A stretch of 64,000 nucleotides of DNA, from NCBI GenBank assembly GCA_016840035.1, contig JAEOTC010000038.1:1-64000 (forward strand), given 5' to 3'. Below, piece by piece: positions 1 through 10,270 of this stretch (position 1 is the stretch's first letter; every line of letters starts with the position of its first letter). The notes under the pieces were generated by a model. It did no database searches. It had not been told where the DNA came from and saw only the letters and a list, made by a program, of their open reading frames with translations. Made by a program: the position numbers and the translations under genes. Source of the stretch: Candidatus Hodarchaeota archaeon (lineage in GTDB: Archaea > Asgardarchaeota > Heimdallarchaeia > Hodarchaeales > Hodarchaeaceae).

Positions 1-145
1 TCGGGTTTAGAGAATATAAAACCACGAATGGACCCTCAAATTCAACATTAGAAATTTGTGCGTTAGGGGGTAAAGCATTAATTAGGTCAGCTTTCAAATG
101 ATCAATTGCTAATTCACGGCTATACTTCGGAAGTTTTTTGGCCAT
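1..145 (-). CDS. N-terminus of a KH-containing protein, possibly an aCPSF1-type beta-CASP ribonuclease (partial, runs off window start)
   Basis: Reverse-strand reading from ATG at 143-145: MAKKLPKYSRELAIDHLKADLINALPPNAQISNVEFEGPFVVLYSLNP; the 'LPxxAxIxxVEFEGPxxVxYxxNP' pattern resembles the archaeal CPSF KH N-terminus. Confidence 0.4.
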   Translation of the reverse strand, partial: MAKKLPKYSRELAIDHLKADLINALPPNAQISNVEFEGPFVVLYSLNP

Positions 146-650
146 TCATCTTTCGATCCTTTAGATTTAGTTTTCTTTTTTTTATATGTAAGAATTACCC
201 AATTCTGTGCATTTCTCTCAGTTAATCCACTTTTAGAACACTATCCGATTTTTTAAGAGTGAATCTCCTTTATTACCAAATTTTTAATTTGGATCTTTAA
301 CCAGAGAGGGTTAAATATTTCTTATAATCATGAATTCTTGTGATATTCTGATTGATTGGGAAAATCTTAATATAATGAGGTGAAGGGGAATTTCTGAACT
401 TCTTTTATTGCTTAATGTTAAGATCGAAAAGTATATTCCGATCTAGCTCTAATTTCGTACCTTATGAGTATGATACAAATTTAGGAAATATTAGAATGGA
501 TACAAAAAACCATTACAAGATTTAACATAATTCCCCGAAGAGAAATTTGATTCTTCGCTTTAAATTCCTCTATTCTCTCCCCCGCACACAGGAGTTTTTA
601 AGGATTGCGTCATTATTCTTATAAAGGCGAGGTTAAGGGTTAGATTCACA

Positions 651-1730
651 ATGCCGGGATCAGAAATTCTAGAATCGATCGTACCAAGATCAATAATAAT
701 TGGAAATTCTATTCTTGATAAAATCCCGCAAATAATTAAATCTCTAAGATTTAAACCAAAAGTAATGGTTTTTACAGGACCTAAAACTCGCCATATTATT
801 GGAAATGATGTATTTTCAATATTAGAAAAGGGAAACATTTCCTTCGATTCCTTAATCATCGAAGAAGCTTCCATTGAAGCAGCTAATACTTATCAAGACT
901 CAGTGAATGATAATGGGTCGAATTTGATAATTTGTGCTGGAGGGGGAAGAGTAATTGAAATAGGAAAATTCTGTTCTTTTAAAGCCAATCAAAAGACTGA
1001 ATTGATCTCTGTACCAACAACAGCATCACATGACGGAATAGCTTCTCCATTCATTTTTTTAAATGATCCTACGGAAAAATATATTGGAGAAAGTAGGCCT
1101 CCTGTCGCGATTATTGCAGATATTGATAAAATAATTCAACACCCCGATTTGCCTCGCTATCTGGCAGCAGGCGTAGGAGACACGGTTGGAAAGATGACCG
1201 CCATTTGGGATTGGAGATATGCTCATAGAATTAAATCAGTGAAATTCTCACGTTTTGTCGGGGGAGTATTACAAAGTGCGGATTCATTATTTCAGAACCA
1301 AGTATCAGAAGCACTGGTAGATCAAGAAAATGCAATTAAAGTCGTTTTAAAAGCTTTATTAATAGCAGGAGTTCTTATGGGAACTTCTAATGATATCAGA
1401 GTTGGATATGGATCAGAACATCTTTTTTCTCAAGCTTTACACTCAGAAACACCAAATAAAGATATACTTCATGGGGAACGAGTAGCCCTAGGGACAATTC
1501 TAATGGCCAAATTACAAGGCCAAGATTATCAACAAATCATAAAGATATTGGATTCCGCTGGTTGCCCTACCTGTATAGACGACCTTGAGGATGAAATTGA
1601 ACCAGAAGCAGTAATAAGAGCATTACAAAGAGCACATGAAGTGGATTCAATATATACAATTTTAGGTGAAACAGGTTTATCGAAAAAAGCAGCAGAAACA
1701 CTTGCAATACAAACAAATGTAATTTCCTGA
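651..1730 (+). CDS. egsA: sn-glycerol-1-phosphate dehydrogenase
   Basis: GGGRVIEIGKFCSFKA, SVPTTASHDGIASP, GSEHLFSQALH...HGERVALGTI motifs of the G1PDH/iron-ADH-like family. Confidence 0.93.
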   Translation: MPGSEILESIVPRSIIIGNSILDKIPQIIKSLRFKPKVMVFTGPKTRHIIGNDVFSILEKGNISFDSLIIEEASIEAANTYQDSVNDNGSNLIICAGGGRVIEIGKFCSFKANQKTELISVPTTASHDGIASPFIFLNDPTEKYIGESRPPVAIIADIDKIIQHPDLPRYLAAGVGDTVGKMTAIWDWRYAHRIKSVKFSRFVGGVLQSADSLFQNQVSEALVDQENAIKVVLKALLIAGVLMGTSNDIRVGYGSEHLFSQALHSETPNKDILHGERVALGTILMAKLQGQDYQQIIKILDSAGCPTCIDDLEDEIEPEAVIRALQRAHEVDSIYTILGETGLSKKAAETLAIQTNVIS

Positions 1731-1818
1731 AATGAACATATATATCTCAAAGTTGAGGATATTGTCTAGTTGTATTTTTTAAGTCAAATTCCCAATAATC
1801 AATTAATGGAGATTAAGG

Positions 1819-2550
1819 ATGAACACAAAAACTGAGAGCCCAGTTGTTGGTATAATAATAAGTTTATTTACCGATACAGGGCCTCAAGTAGTTTTGAACT
1901 CCGCTGAAACTCATGTATCAGAAGATCAAGCATTTAATCTTTCAATTCGCATAATGACGCTTATAGGTGAAGGGATCAGTGAGGATATTTTTGGTCCATT
2001 ACCAATTCCTTCAAATGAAGAATTCCTATGTTTAGCATATGCCTTTTTTGTCAAATCGACGTTTACAACTGATCCTCGTCTAAAGAAAAGACCTTCTGTT
2101 ATTTGCATCGTTTTCAAAAGACAACTCAAACGAATTGTGTCACACGCTCATGGACTCATCTTTTCCTATTTATCAAATGTTACCCCAGAATTATTTAGAA
2201 CCGAAGACGATTTTAAAACTGTGAAGATGAGAGAAATCGATACTCGTTTGACTGCTTTAATAAGTACAAATCCCATAAGAATATATCGAGTTTCCAGGGA
2301 CACACTTGTTGAACATATTGACCCAATTATGATTCCATCCGATGCCTATGTTGTCGCAGATCTTGAGAAAAAGACTCTTTTCGTTTTGTATGATCAACAT
2401 CTATCTCCTGTCCAGAAAAGAAATGTAAGTATAATGATTGACGGGTTGAATGGGAAAGAATATCGACGTGGTTTTAATAAGAGAATAGTCGATTCTGAAG
2501 AAGAAAAAGAACAATTACTGAACTTCTTCGGATTAGCAAAAAATTTGTAA
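1819..2550 (+). CDS. uncharacterised protein, possible longin/roadblock-like domain
   Basis: Long ORF starting ATG; 'VVGIIISLFTDTGPQVVLNSAE...AFNLSIRIMTLIGEG...DPRLKKRPSVICIVFKR' resembles longin/roadblock-style folds of Asgard archaea; weak. Confidence 0.55.
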   Translation: MNTKTESPVVGIIISLFTDTGPQVVLNSAETHVSEDQAFNLSIRIMTLIGEGISEDIFGPLPIPSNEEFLCLAYAFFVKSTFTTDPRLKKRPSVICIVFKRQLKRIVSHAHGLIFSYLSNVTPELFRTEDDFKTVKMREIDTRLTALISTNPIRIYRVSRDTLVEHIDPIMIPSDAYVVADLEKKTLFVLYDQHLSPVQKRNVSIMIDGLNGKEYRRGFNKRIVDSEEEKEQLLNFFGLAKNL

Positions 2551-2563
2551 CGAGGTATTATTT

Positions 2564-2950
2564 TTGGAACTACCAAGTGCTTATGGGATAGAGCTATCGA
2601 GCTTTATAGATTTGGTTCGCTTAATCACGAGTTCAAGTCCAGATAGACCATCTACCATTTTTAAATGGAAAACAACTGATGATACTTACAATTATGGTTC
2701 TTTTGCCATTTTTCCTGGATACTTTGATTATCGTGCTTTACCAGTACTTTTCTATATAACAGTTGAATCTGAACTTGAAAATGAAGGACAAGGATTAGTA
2801 CGCTATGATTTACAAAAATCTGATGACCAGATCACGTTTTTAAAATTTCTAAAAGAGCAAGATTTAGAAAATGCTCATACGGGGTTAATCCGTTTTATTC
2901 CAATAATAAATCTCAAATCAGCCCCCACGATCTTTACTGACCTAGCTTGA
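2564..2950 (+). CDS. uncharacterised small protein
   Basis: 128-aa ORF with TTG start, tightly spaced between flanking + strand genes. Confidence 0.5.
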   Translation: MELPSAYGIELSSFIDLVRLITSSSPDRPSTIFKWKTTDDTYNYGSFAIFPGYFDYRALPVLFYITVESELENEGQGLVRYDLQKSDDQITFLKFLKEQDLENAHTGLIRFIPIINLKSAPTIFTDLA

Positions 2951-2960
2951 GGAAACTCGA

Positions 2961-3740
2961 ATGCTTATTGAAGGGAGTATTGTTAGGGCTGTTGAAATAT
3001 CTGACAAAAACCCCAAAGCTTGGATATTCAGGCTAAATAATGGAGGAGAATATTCAACTCATCTAGGAAGAATTGACCATGACAGGATCATCGGATCAAA
3101 ATATGGAAGCATAATCAATCTCACCAAAGGGAAAATAATCATTCTGAAACCTACTCCTAGGGAATTCATTCGTTCTTTTTCGCTTAAAACGCAGATAATG
3201 TACGAAGATGATTGTGCAATAGCCTGTAGTGTGGCTGGAATCGGAAATGGTATGAGAGTTGGGGAAGCAGGAACTGGTTCAGGTGCTTTAACAACTTTTC
3301 TTGCTTGGGCAGTCGCTCCTGATGGACATGTCTATTCTTTCGATAATAATGAAAAGCATCTGAACAATGCGAGGCAGAATCTCCAATTGACCGGGTTACA
3401 AGATAATATTACCTTGAAACTCCACGACATTAGAGAATCAGTCGATATTCCTGAACTTGATGCGTTTTTTTTGGATTTTTCCACCCCTTATGAAGCTATT
3501 AACTCAGTTACTAGAAATCTTAAAAGTGGGGGTCATTTAGTATGTTTTGTGCCTAATTGGGGTCAAGTAGAACAGATTATTGAAGTAATAAATCTGAACC
3601 CCGAACTAATTTTACAAAGAGTCTTCGAAATAAATAAACGAGATTTCAATGTCAACCCAAAAAAACATATAATGCGACCCAAATTCAGGTCTATTGTGTA
3701 TTCGGGAATACTGATTCACGCCATAAAGATTCTTTCCTAG
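2961..3740 (+). CDS. trmI: tRNA (adenine-N1-)-methyltransferase, TrmI family
   Basis: Rossmann motif GMRVGEAGTGSGALTTFLAWAV...VYSFDNNEKHLNNARQNL...DAFFLDFSTPYEAI; TrmI-like N-terminal beta domain. Confidence 0.85.
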   Translation: MLIEGSIVRAVEISDKNPKAWIFRLNNGGEYSTHLGRIDHDRIIGSKYGSIINLTKGKIIILKPTPREFIRSFSLKTQIMYEDDCAIACSVAGIGNGMRVGEAGTGSGALTTFLAWAVAPDGHVYSFDNNEKHLNNARQNLQLTGLQDNITLKLHDIRESVDIPELDAFFLDFSTPYEAINSVTRNLKSGGHLVCFVPNWGQVEQIIEVINLNPELILQRVFEINKRDFNVNPKKHIMRPKFRSIVYSGILIHAIKILS

Positions 3741-3755
3741 CTTTGAGATGCCATT

Positions 3756-4664
3756 ATGATCTATATTCCAAAGGAAGTATATCGAAATTTTCTCCAATTT
3801 GCACTCGAAAATGCAAATCCTTTAGATAGGTCACGAAATTGGAGAGAATGTATAGGTTTAATTCTTGGTCGAATTAAAGGGGAGGAAGTGATTGTGACAG
3901 ATATTATACCAATAGGCTCGGGTTCATCAGTTTTTGTGGATATAAGTGATTATGAAAAAGTTTTTTCTTTGATTTCATTTGATCGAATTGATCAGGGAGA
4001 AGTAATTGTAGGTTGGGCACATACACACCCAGGATTGGGATTATTTTTCTCAGGAACAGATATTGGAACTCAAATAACGTATCAAAGTATGCATTCTTTA
4101 TCCTTTGGATTAGTTCTTGATCCAACTAAAGTAAACTCTAGATCACCTGGATTCAATATTTATAGAGTAGACTCAGTTTCTTCACAACCTTATACAATTG
4201 ACTATCAATTTACAGAAGAATTTAGCTTTCTTTCAGTATATAATCAACTTGCACACGAATTATATGATATTGCAATTCCATTTATTGAAATAAAACCCGA
4301 GTTAACAGCAGTTAATGTGTTAACCTGGAAAAATATTACTCTTACATTAGAAGAATCTTCTAATATTGAACAAAATCAATTGTTTACAGTTAAACTTATT
4401 TTAAATATGCCCCGTTCCCAGTTCTTTCGAGTTACTTATAAAACGAAGGTCTACAACGCGACAACAAATTATATGTTGAATAATGAGGAATCTCAGGAAT
4501 ACTTCCATGAATCGTTTGATTCAGGCACATTAGCTACATTTTCTTTCGGTTTTAACAGCCCCAATCGGGCTATAGTACAATTAGTTGATATGAAAATTAC
4601 TGATTATAACCAAAAGTATTTTGATGCTCCAGCTATGGGAATTGAAGTATCCCCTGAAGATTAG
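3756..4664 (+). CDS. JAB1/MPN/Mov34 (JAMM) metalloprotease, Rpn11-like, with C-terminal extension
   Basis: JAMM signature GWAHTHPGLGLFFSGTDIGTQ plus upstream Glu in 'WRECIGLILGR'. Confidence 0.88.
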   Translation: MIYIPKEVYRNFLQFALENANPLDRSRNWRECIGLILGRIKGEEVIVTDIIPIGSGSSVFVDISDYEKVFSLISFDRIDQGEVIVGWAHTHPGLGLFFSGTDIGTQITYQSMHSLSFGLVLDPTKVNSRSPGFNIYRVDSVSSQPYTIDYQFTEEFSFLSVYNQLAHELYDIAIPFIEIKPELTAVNVLTWKNITLTLEESSNIEQNQLFTVKLILNMPRSQFFRVTYKTKVYNATTNYMLNNEESQEYFHESFDSGTLATFSFGFNSPNRAIVQLVDMKITDYNQKYFDAPAMGIEVSPED

Positions 4665-4668
4665 AACC

Positions 4669-5472
4669 TTAATCTTCTAAGTTTTTATACTTTCGATTAC
4701 CATATATGCCTAGCAACACAAAAGCACAAAAAATAAAGAATACACCATAGAATAACACAAATAGAATGTATGGGGGTTCTGGTAAACTCTCTACAAATTC
4801 GAAGGACATATTTTGGGAAAAGAACACGTTCTTTACTGTCTTATCCCCATCAAAAATATGGTAATGGAGTCTAAAAGCAAATTTGTAATTCCCATATGTA
4901 GGTAAAGGTAACTGATCAATGATTAGAAGTTCAGACTTTGAGGAATTTGGAGGTAGAACTAACTCTTCTGGGATGTCTGATTGATAATCGCGCCGCACGG
5001 CTGTTGTTAGATTGTCGGTTTCACCTGTGAGTACTTCATATACTTCTACAGCAAAGCTATGGATCACAATCGATTCATCGTTCCCGATAATGGTAGTATA
5101 CGAAGCATTTACACGTAGCTTAGAGTTATTGACAAGTTGTGGAGTCAACGTAGTCTGGCCAGTTGTAGGCTCATCCAAAATTAATTCTTCCAATGTAACA
5201 AACTCTCCATCCTTTTCCACCTCAAGATTTACTTGTTGGATTTTAATCAGATGAGGTTCGGTTTGCGCTCTTGCACCATCAACCTGAATCATCTTAGGCT
5301 GAGTAAATGGCATTATTCCTAAAGAAAGTACTGTTACAAATACGATGAGACTTGGTTGGATGATTTTACGTATCATGGGGCGCACCGATCTATATACTCT
5401 TTGAAGAGAATCTTTTTTTGTCGTTAAGACTGAAAGGTTCTTTTTTTGATTCCGACTATATCTTTTATGCAC
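4669..5472 (-). CDS. membrane-anchored protein with extracytoplasmic domain
   Basis: N-terminal hydrophobic segment (IIQPSLIVFVTVLSLGIMPF), beta-rich middle, C-terminal TM (YILFVLFYGVFFIFCAFVLLGIYG). Confidence 0.6.
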   Translation of the reverse strand: MHKRYSRNQKKNLSVLTTKKDSLQRVYRSVRPMIRKIIQPSLIVFVTVLSLGIMPFTQPKMIQVDGARAQTEPHLIKIQQVNLEVEKDGEFVTLEELILDEPTTGQTTLTPQLVNNSKLRVNASYTTIIGNDESIVIHSFAVEVYEVLTGETDNLTTAVRRDYQSDIPEELVLPPNSSKSELLIIDQLPLPTYGNYKFAFRLHYHIFDGDKTVKNVFFSQNMSFEFVESLPEPPYILFVLFYGVFFIFCAFVLLGIYGNRKYKNLED

Positions 5473-5484
5473 TTTTGTTGGTAC

Positions 5485-6108
5485 TTAGCTCTCTTCATCA
5501 AAGATTATGGAACTCAATCTATTTCTTATTGCCTCTTTTCTACGGTCAAAAATCGCGTTAAAGGTGTTATTAACCATTAAAGGACCCTTTTGAACAATAA
5601 CCCCTCCATTTGTAAGATCATGTTCAGAAGAAGTGACATTGAGTTTAGTAGATGTTCCCGTTTTCTTTGCTATTTCTGATTCTAGGGAATTCGTATTAAT
5701 AGATTGTACATCACTAGGGTGTAAGGAAATCGTCATTTCTCCGCCCTCTAAAATCGAACAACTTACTACTATTAAATCAGTAAGAGAATTTGAATACCTC
5801 TGGTCTTTTTGTTCTCGCATTTCTTTTATTCTGTAAATACTGTTCTCAAATATCTCTTGAACCAAGGATTCTTTGAGATTTTCGAGGTCAATCTTATTCT
5901 TAATCCGTATTCGCGATAATTCTCTTTGAACCTCGATTTCTTGTCTTGAGATTTTTTCTTGTTCTATTTTTTCTTTTAATTCCGAATTCTTACTTCTTGC
6001 TTGATTTAAAATCTCATCGGCTTCTTTCTTTGCTTCTTTCAGGATGGTTTCTGCACTGTTTTGTGCATCCTGTAGTATCTCTTGCTCCAACTGTTGAATA
6101 TCTGACAT
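5485..6108 (-). CDS. atpE: V/A-type ATP synthase subunit E
   Basis: Long N-terminal coiled coil with ILKEAKKEADEIL; C-terminal GGVIVQKGPLMVNNTFNAIFDRRKEAIRNRLSSIIF. Confidence 0.85.
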   Translation of the reverse strand: MSDIQQLEQEILQDAQNSAETILKEAKKEADEILNQARSKNSELKEKIEQEKISRQEIEVQRELSRIRIKNKIDLENLKESLVQEIFENSIYRIKEMREQKDQRYSNSLTDLIVVSCSILEGGEMTISLHPSDVQSINTNSLESEIAKKTGTSTKLNVTSSEHDLTNGGVIVQKGPLMVNNTFNAIFDRRKEAIRNRLSSIIFDEES

Positions 6109-6145
6109 GTTTCTCTATCCTCTAAATATCCACACCATTTAGACA

Positions 6146-7177
6146 TCAATCAAGTCTCATAATCGGATAATTCTCTTCTAGAAGATCCTCTATTGTCTGC
6201 TTAATTGCATTTTGAGCATTTGAAATTTCTTCCTCTGAAAAGAATTTATTCAACTCCTTTATTATCATATAATTTGGGTCTTTTTGATTCCCATTCGATA
6301 AAATCTGGTAAATTTCTCTCTCAATTAAGCCTCTTGAGAATTTATCCTTTAAGATGTCGAATATAATTTCGTGAGCTATCAATATTTTTAATTCGTTTTG
6401 GTCAATCCTATTTATTACTTCCGTAGTAAATACTAAGACTGAAAAATCATCTTTAACTTGACTAGTAGCATCTAATGAAAAAACAGAGATGTAAGATGGT
6501 TCAAACCGATTTTCTAGGGCTGTTCGAAATATATATGGTTTAACTGAAATACGATATCGATTGGAAATTCGTGCAGAAAATTCTCTGAGATTGGATTGTA
6601 TTGTAACTAAAGCCGCCTTTGCTTTCCTTAACTCATTCAGGTATTGCATAGATTCTTTCGAAATATCTTCAATTACCTTAATTACTGGAAAGATTTGAAT
6701 CCCTGTTCGAACTTTCATTCTCATCTGGACCTCGATCTTCTCTGTGAAGTCTTCATACGGAATAATATCCTGATCTCTTTGTCTTAGAAGAGGGAGATTT
6801 TTAATGTCATTAAATGCTAATACCTCTGATTCAGATACTGAATTGTCTTCACAATAGATATACTTCAGAACAGCAGAAAAGTATTCCATCCCAGTCGATA
6901 ATGCGCTTGAATCTAAGGCTTTAAAAACTGGAATCGAGAAAACAATAATTAAAAATTTCTCTTCATTTTCTTCAGTTAAATGAAAATAAAACGGACTTAC
7001 TTTCTGGTTTTCTAACTGGATTAATCCATTAATACCATAAAATCGAACTTGTTCGATAACATCAAGTAAATTAGAATATTGTAGTGTTACTCTCTCAAAC
7101 TCGATTGCCATCCATTCTTCAATAGTTAAACGAAGTTGAAATTGTTGGGTCGGTGGAATCTTCTGGTGAGTGCTCAT
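6146..7177 (-). CDS. uncharacterised protein
   Basis: 343-aa ORF, good context; no family recognised. Confidence 0.55.
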   Translation of the reverse strand: MSTHQKIPPTQQFQLRLTIEEWMAIEFERVTLQYSNLLDVIEQVRFYGINGLIQLENQKVSPFYFHLTEENEEKFLIIVFSIPVFKALDSSALSTGMEYFSAVLKYIYCEDNSVSESEVLAFNDIKNLPLLRQRDQDIIPYEDFTEKIEVQMRMKVRTGIQIFPVIKVIEDISKESMQYLNELRKAKAALVTIQSNLREFSARISNRYRISVKPYIFRTALENRFEPSYISVFSLDATSQVKDDFSVLVFTTEVINRIDQNELKILIAHEIIFDILKDKFSRGLIEREIYQILSNGNQKDPNYMIIKELNKFFSEEEISNAQNAIKQTIEDLLEENYPIMRLD

Positions 7178-7223
7178 TCTATTAGAAAAGAGGTTGAGGA
7201 GCTAATAAAAAAATTACTCCCCA

Positions 7224-8246
7224 TCAATATCGTTGACTTGCTCGTTGATATGCTACCCAAAAAAGGAACATAAAAATAGCGAATGCCATAAAAATGGCAC
7301 TAGATCGACTTATGGTTTCCAGAGCACCAGAAGCAAAATTCACAAGCTGAAAAAGGACCAATGTCAACCATCCAACAATACTCGTGTCACGACTTGTTAG
7401 TAATCCTTTCCAGTACCGGATGATAAGTAATAAAACTCCTAGAATTACCACCGCAATATGTATCCAACCCAAAAATCCTTCAAAACTCTCAGTGAAGAAT
7501 AAAAATAAGGTTTCAAAAATGATAAAGCAGCCTAAAGAAATTAAGGTTATTAGTAGTTCTGGAATGTTCACATCACGGTCAACCTGTTGCGCTCCCTCAT
7601 ATACTAAATATATAGCTCCTCCAATTGTAGCCGAATCCGCTAGAATAAGAGCAGATGTATATAACACATCAATTCGAGATGTCCAGTACTCAATAAGCTG
7701 CACGAAAAAGGAAAAAATTCCTGACTGGGAACCTAAAGGATCATATCCAAAATAGAAACCGATTACAACCATTAATGGTAAGGGAAGATAAATTAAAGTC
7801 AATAGTCTAGTTTTCCGTTGATTAGAGAATATTTTCCCTTCTTCCTTCCATCCAAAAAGGTAGACTGCTATAAAATACCCACCAAAAAGTGATAAAATTG
7901 GTGCTAGAATTGGAAATAGGAAAACAATTCCGAGGATGAAATTAAATCCATAAAAAGCTTTGATTGTAGTAGGTAATCGCCAAACTTCACGGCCAAATGT
8001 TTCATAAGCATCACCTATTTGATATCTTTTACCGTAGGTCCAAAAAAATAAGGGAACAGCCATGACAAGGGGTCCAATTCCGTAAACAATGAAATCGGAA
8101 ATAAAGATCAATTCAGGGTCATTTAAAAACCAAATTACACCTCCTACAAATATGAAAGATAATAAATAGAAGTAAACTGGTATTAAAATGAACTGTAGTA
8201 GGACTACTAACCGTCCATAATGAATATAGCTTTCGTACTCACTCAA
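7224..8246 (-). CDS. multi-pass membrane protein, uncharacterised
   Basis: About 8 hydrophobic segments. Confidence 0.6.
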   Translation of the reverse strand: MSEYESYIHYGRLVVLLQFILIPVYFYLLSFIFVGGVIWFLNDPELIFISDFIVYGIGPLVMAVPLFFWTYGKRYQIGDAYETFGREVWRLPTTIKAFYGFNFILGIVFLFPILAPILSLFGGYFIAVYLFGWKEEGKIFSNQRKTRLLTLIYLPLPLMVVIGFYFGYDPLGSQSGIFSFFVQLIEYWTSRIDVLYTSALILADSATIGGAIYLVYEGAQQVDRDVNIPELLITLISLGCFIIFETLFLFFTESFEGFLGWIHIAVVILGVLLLIIRYWKGLLTSRDTSIVGWLTLVLFQLVNFASGALETISRSSAIFMAFAIFMFLFWVAYQRASQRY

Positions 8247-8404
8247 AAAAACATCAACTCTAAAATACTGACACTCTTGCTAGATTGAGTGGATGACACC
8301 TCTTAAAAATGTATCTTAAGAGCTATTTTGAATCCTATCCTATCAACCAGTTTTTTATTTCAGTTCCAAATGCGCTCAAAATAGTCTAAATGGGAGTTTG
8401 ACTA

Positions 8405-8716
8405 ATGGTAGATGAAAAAGCAAAAGAAAATTTTCCTTATCATTCCGATTATTATCACTTAATAAAAGGTAAAACCATTTCAAGACGTGGTCGTTGGTGG
8501 ACAGCGGTTTTACTCGTTCAATCCGTTGATGACGCTGAAAAAAGGATAGTCGTCATTCAAAGGTGGCAAAAAAGGAATAAAGCAGATCCTGATGCCGAGG
8601 GTAAAATGTCAAGTTATTGGGCTCAAGCGAAATCGTTTAATCTGAATTCAAGTAAACCATGGGAGGTTCTAAGGGAGACAGTTGAAGAATGGTTATCAAA
8701 GAATGATTGGAAATAA
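8405..8716 (+). CDS. uncharacterised small protein
   Basis: 103-aa ORF with ATG start, W-rich conserved-looking sequence. Confidence 0.5.
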   Translation: MVDEKAKENFPYHSDYYHLIKGKTISRRGRWWTAVLLVQSVDDAEKRIVVIQRWQKRNKADPDAEGKMSSYWAQAKSFNLNSSKPWEVLRETVEEWLSKNDWK

Positions 8717-8744
8717 TGAAAAGAGGAAAATTCGGTATTCCTCA

Positions 8745-10076
8745 TTATACAATTTTGATATATTCATAGGCTTTAATCTTTGACTCAAAACCATAATGGA
8801 TATTTTGGAATTCAGTTCTGAAACCTGATACCTCCTTGGCTACTACAAGTGGATCTTTCTTATCTACAAGAACAGCTTTAAAAAATTCTGCAATAGTGAC
8901 CATATCTGATTCTTTCATACCCAATCGAGTAATTTCCTGGGTTCCGATTCGAATTCCTCCTGGATTCAAATAATTACGCTTTTCTAAAATATCCCAAGGT
9001 AATAAATTTCGGTTTGCTACAATATGTGCTTTCTCGAGTCTTTGTTCAACATCAGCACCTAATCCAATTGTATCTTGGAAGTTAGTAATATCGACTAACA
9101 ATGTATGAGATTCGGTAAAACCTTTATCTGGACAAACAACTTGAAATCCTCTTTCATATAATGCTTGACCTAATGCCTTTGCATTAAGAATTATTTGTTT
9201 AGAGTATGCTTCTCCAAATCTTATGAATTCTGCAGCTGCTACAGCAAGACCTGCAACATGCATCAAATGATGATTTGAAGTCATCCCAGGAAAAGCTGCT
9301 GCTTTAATTTGATCCGCTAGTTCTTCTTGAGAAGCTATCACTATTCCTTTCTGAGGTCCGGGGAAAGTTTTATGTGTAGACATAGTCATTGTATCTGTTC
9401 CTTCCTTTATGGGATCTTGAAATTGTTTTCCAGCAATTAATCCTGCTACATGTGCAGCATCATAATTTACATGCGCACCAACCTCATGAGAGATTGGGAT
9501 TAGCTCCTTGAGAGGATGGGGAAAAAGAAAAACACTTGCACCAAATTGAACGAGTCTCGGTTTTTTCTCACGAATTGCTTTTATTGCGGCATCAACATCG
9601 ATATTTAGCCCATAACGATCAAAAGGAATGTAATCAACATCTAATCGTGAAACAGCACCTGCTGTTCCTCCAATAAACGAACCGGATTTTGCAGAAAGAG
9701 GTCCAGAGCTAATATGTCCTCCTACCGGAATCGAAATAGCCATCATCTTATCATGAGCTTTCGTAAAAGCAGTATAGACAGTAAGATTTGCAACAACCCC
9801 AGATATCGGACGAGCATCAATAAAAGGTGCTTTATAGAGCTCCTTCAAGAGCTTCAAAGTAAGCTCTTCCATATCATCAAAATACTCATTCCCTGGATAG
9901 ACCCGTTCTCCTATCCACCCCTCTGCATATCTATGTGCTAAATCAGAAATCGCAGCTTCTCTTACTGCAGGGCTTGTTAGGTTTTCTGAAGCAATTAAAG
10001 GAATGGCATTATTCCAATAATTATGGTGAGCCTCGAGTATACTCCGAATTTTCTTAAAAGTTGGATCATCAGTCAA
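8745..10076 (-). CDS. glyA: serine hydroxymethyltransferase
   Basis: IPLIASENLTSPAVREA, HRYAEGWIGERVYPGNEYFDD, YDAAHVAGLIAG, TMSTHKTFPGPQKG. Confidence 0.95.
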   Translation of the reverse strand: MTDDPTFKKIRSILEAHHNYWNNAIPLIASENLTSPAVREAAISDLAHRYAEGWIGERVYPGNEYFDDMEELTLKLLKELYKAPFIDARPISGVVANLTVYTAFTKAHDKMMAISIPVGGHISSGPLSAKSGSFIGGTAGAVSRLDVDYIPFDRYGLNIDVDAAIKAIREKKPRLVQFGASVFLFPHPLKELIPISHEVGAHVNYDAAHVAGLIAGKQFQDPIKEGTDTMTMSTHKTFPGPQKGIVIASQEELADQIKAAAFPGMTSNHHLMHVAGLAVAAAEFIRFGEAYSKQIILNAKALGQALYERGFQVVCPDKGFTESHTLLVDITNFQDTIGLGADVEQRLEKAHIVANRNLLPWDILEKRNYLNPGGIRIGTQEITRLGMKESDMVTIAEFFKAVLVDKKDPLVVAKEVSGFRTEFQNIHYGFESKIKAYEYIKIV

Positions 10077-10270
10077 TTTTATTCCACACGTATTCTACTA
10101 TTTGTAAAAGTAATTAATAATAATTCTAAAAAAAATTTCTTAATAATTATACTTACCTCCGAAGGCCATTAATTGAAAAAGATTGTTCCTTAATAGCAAG
10201 TTAAACCCAAGTTTTTACAAGAATCTTGCTGGTAGGATTAAAACAATACAATAATAAGTTGTGAGAATCA

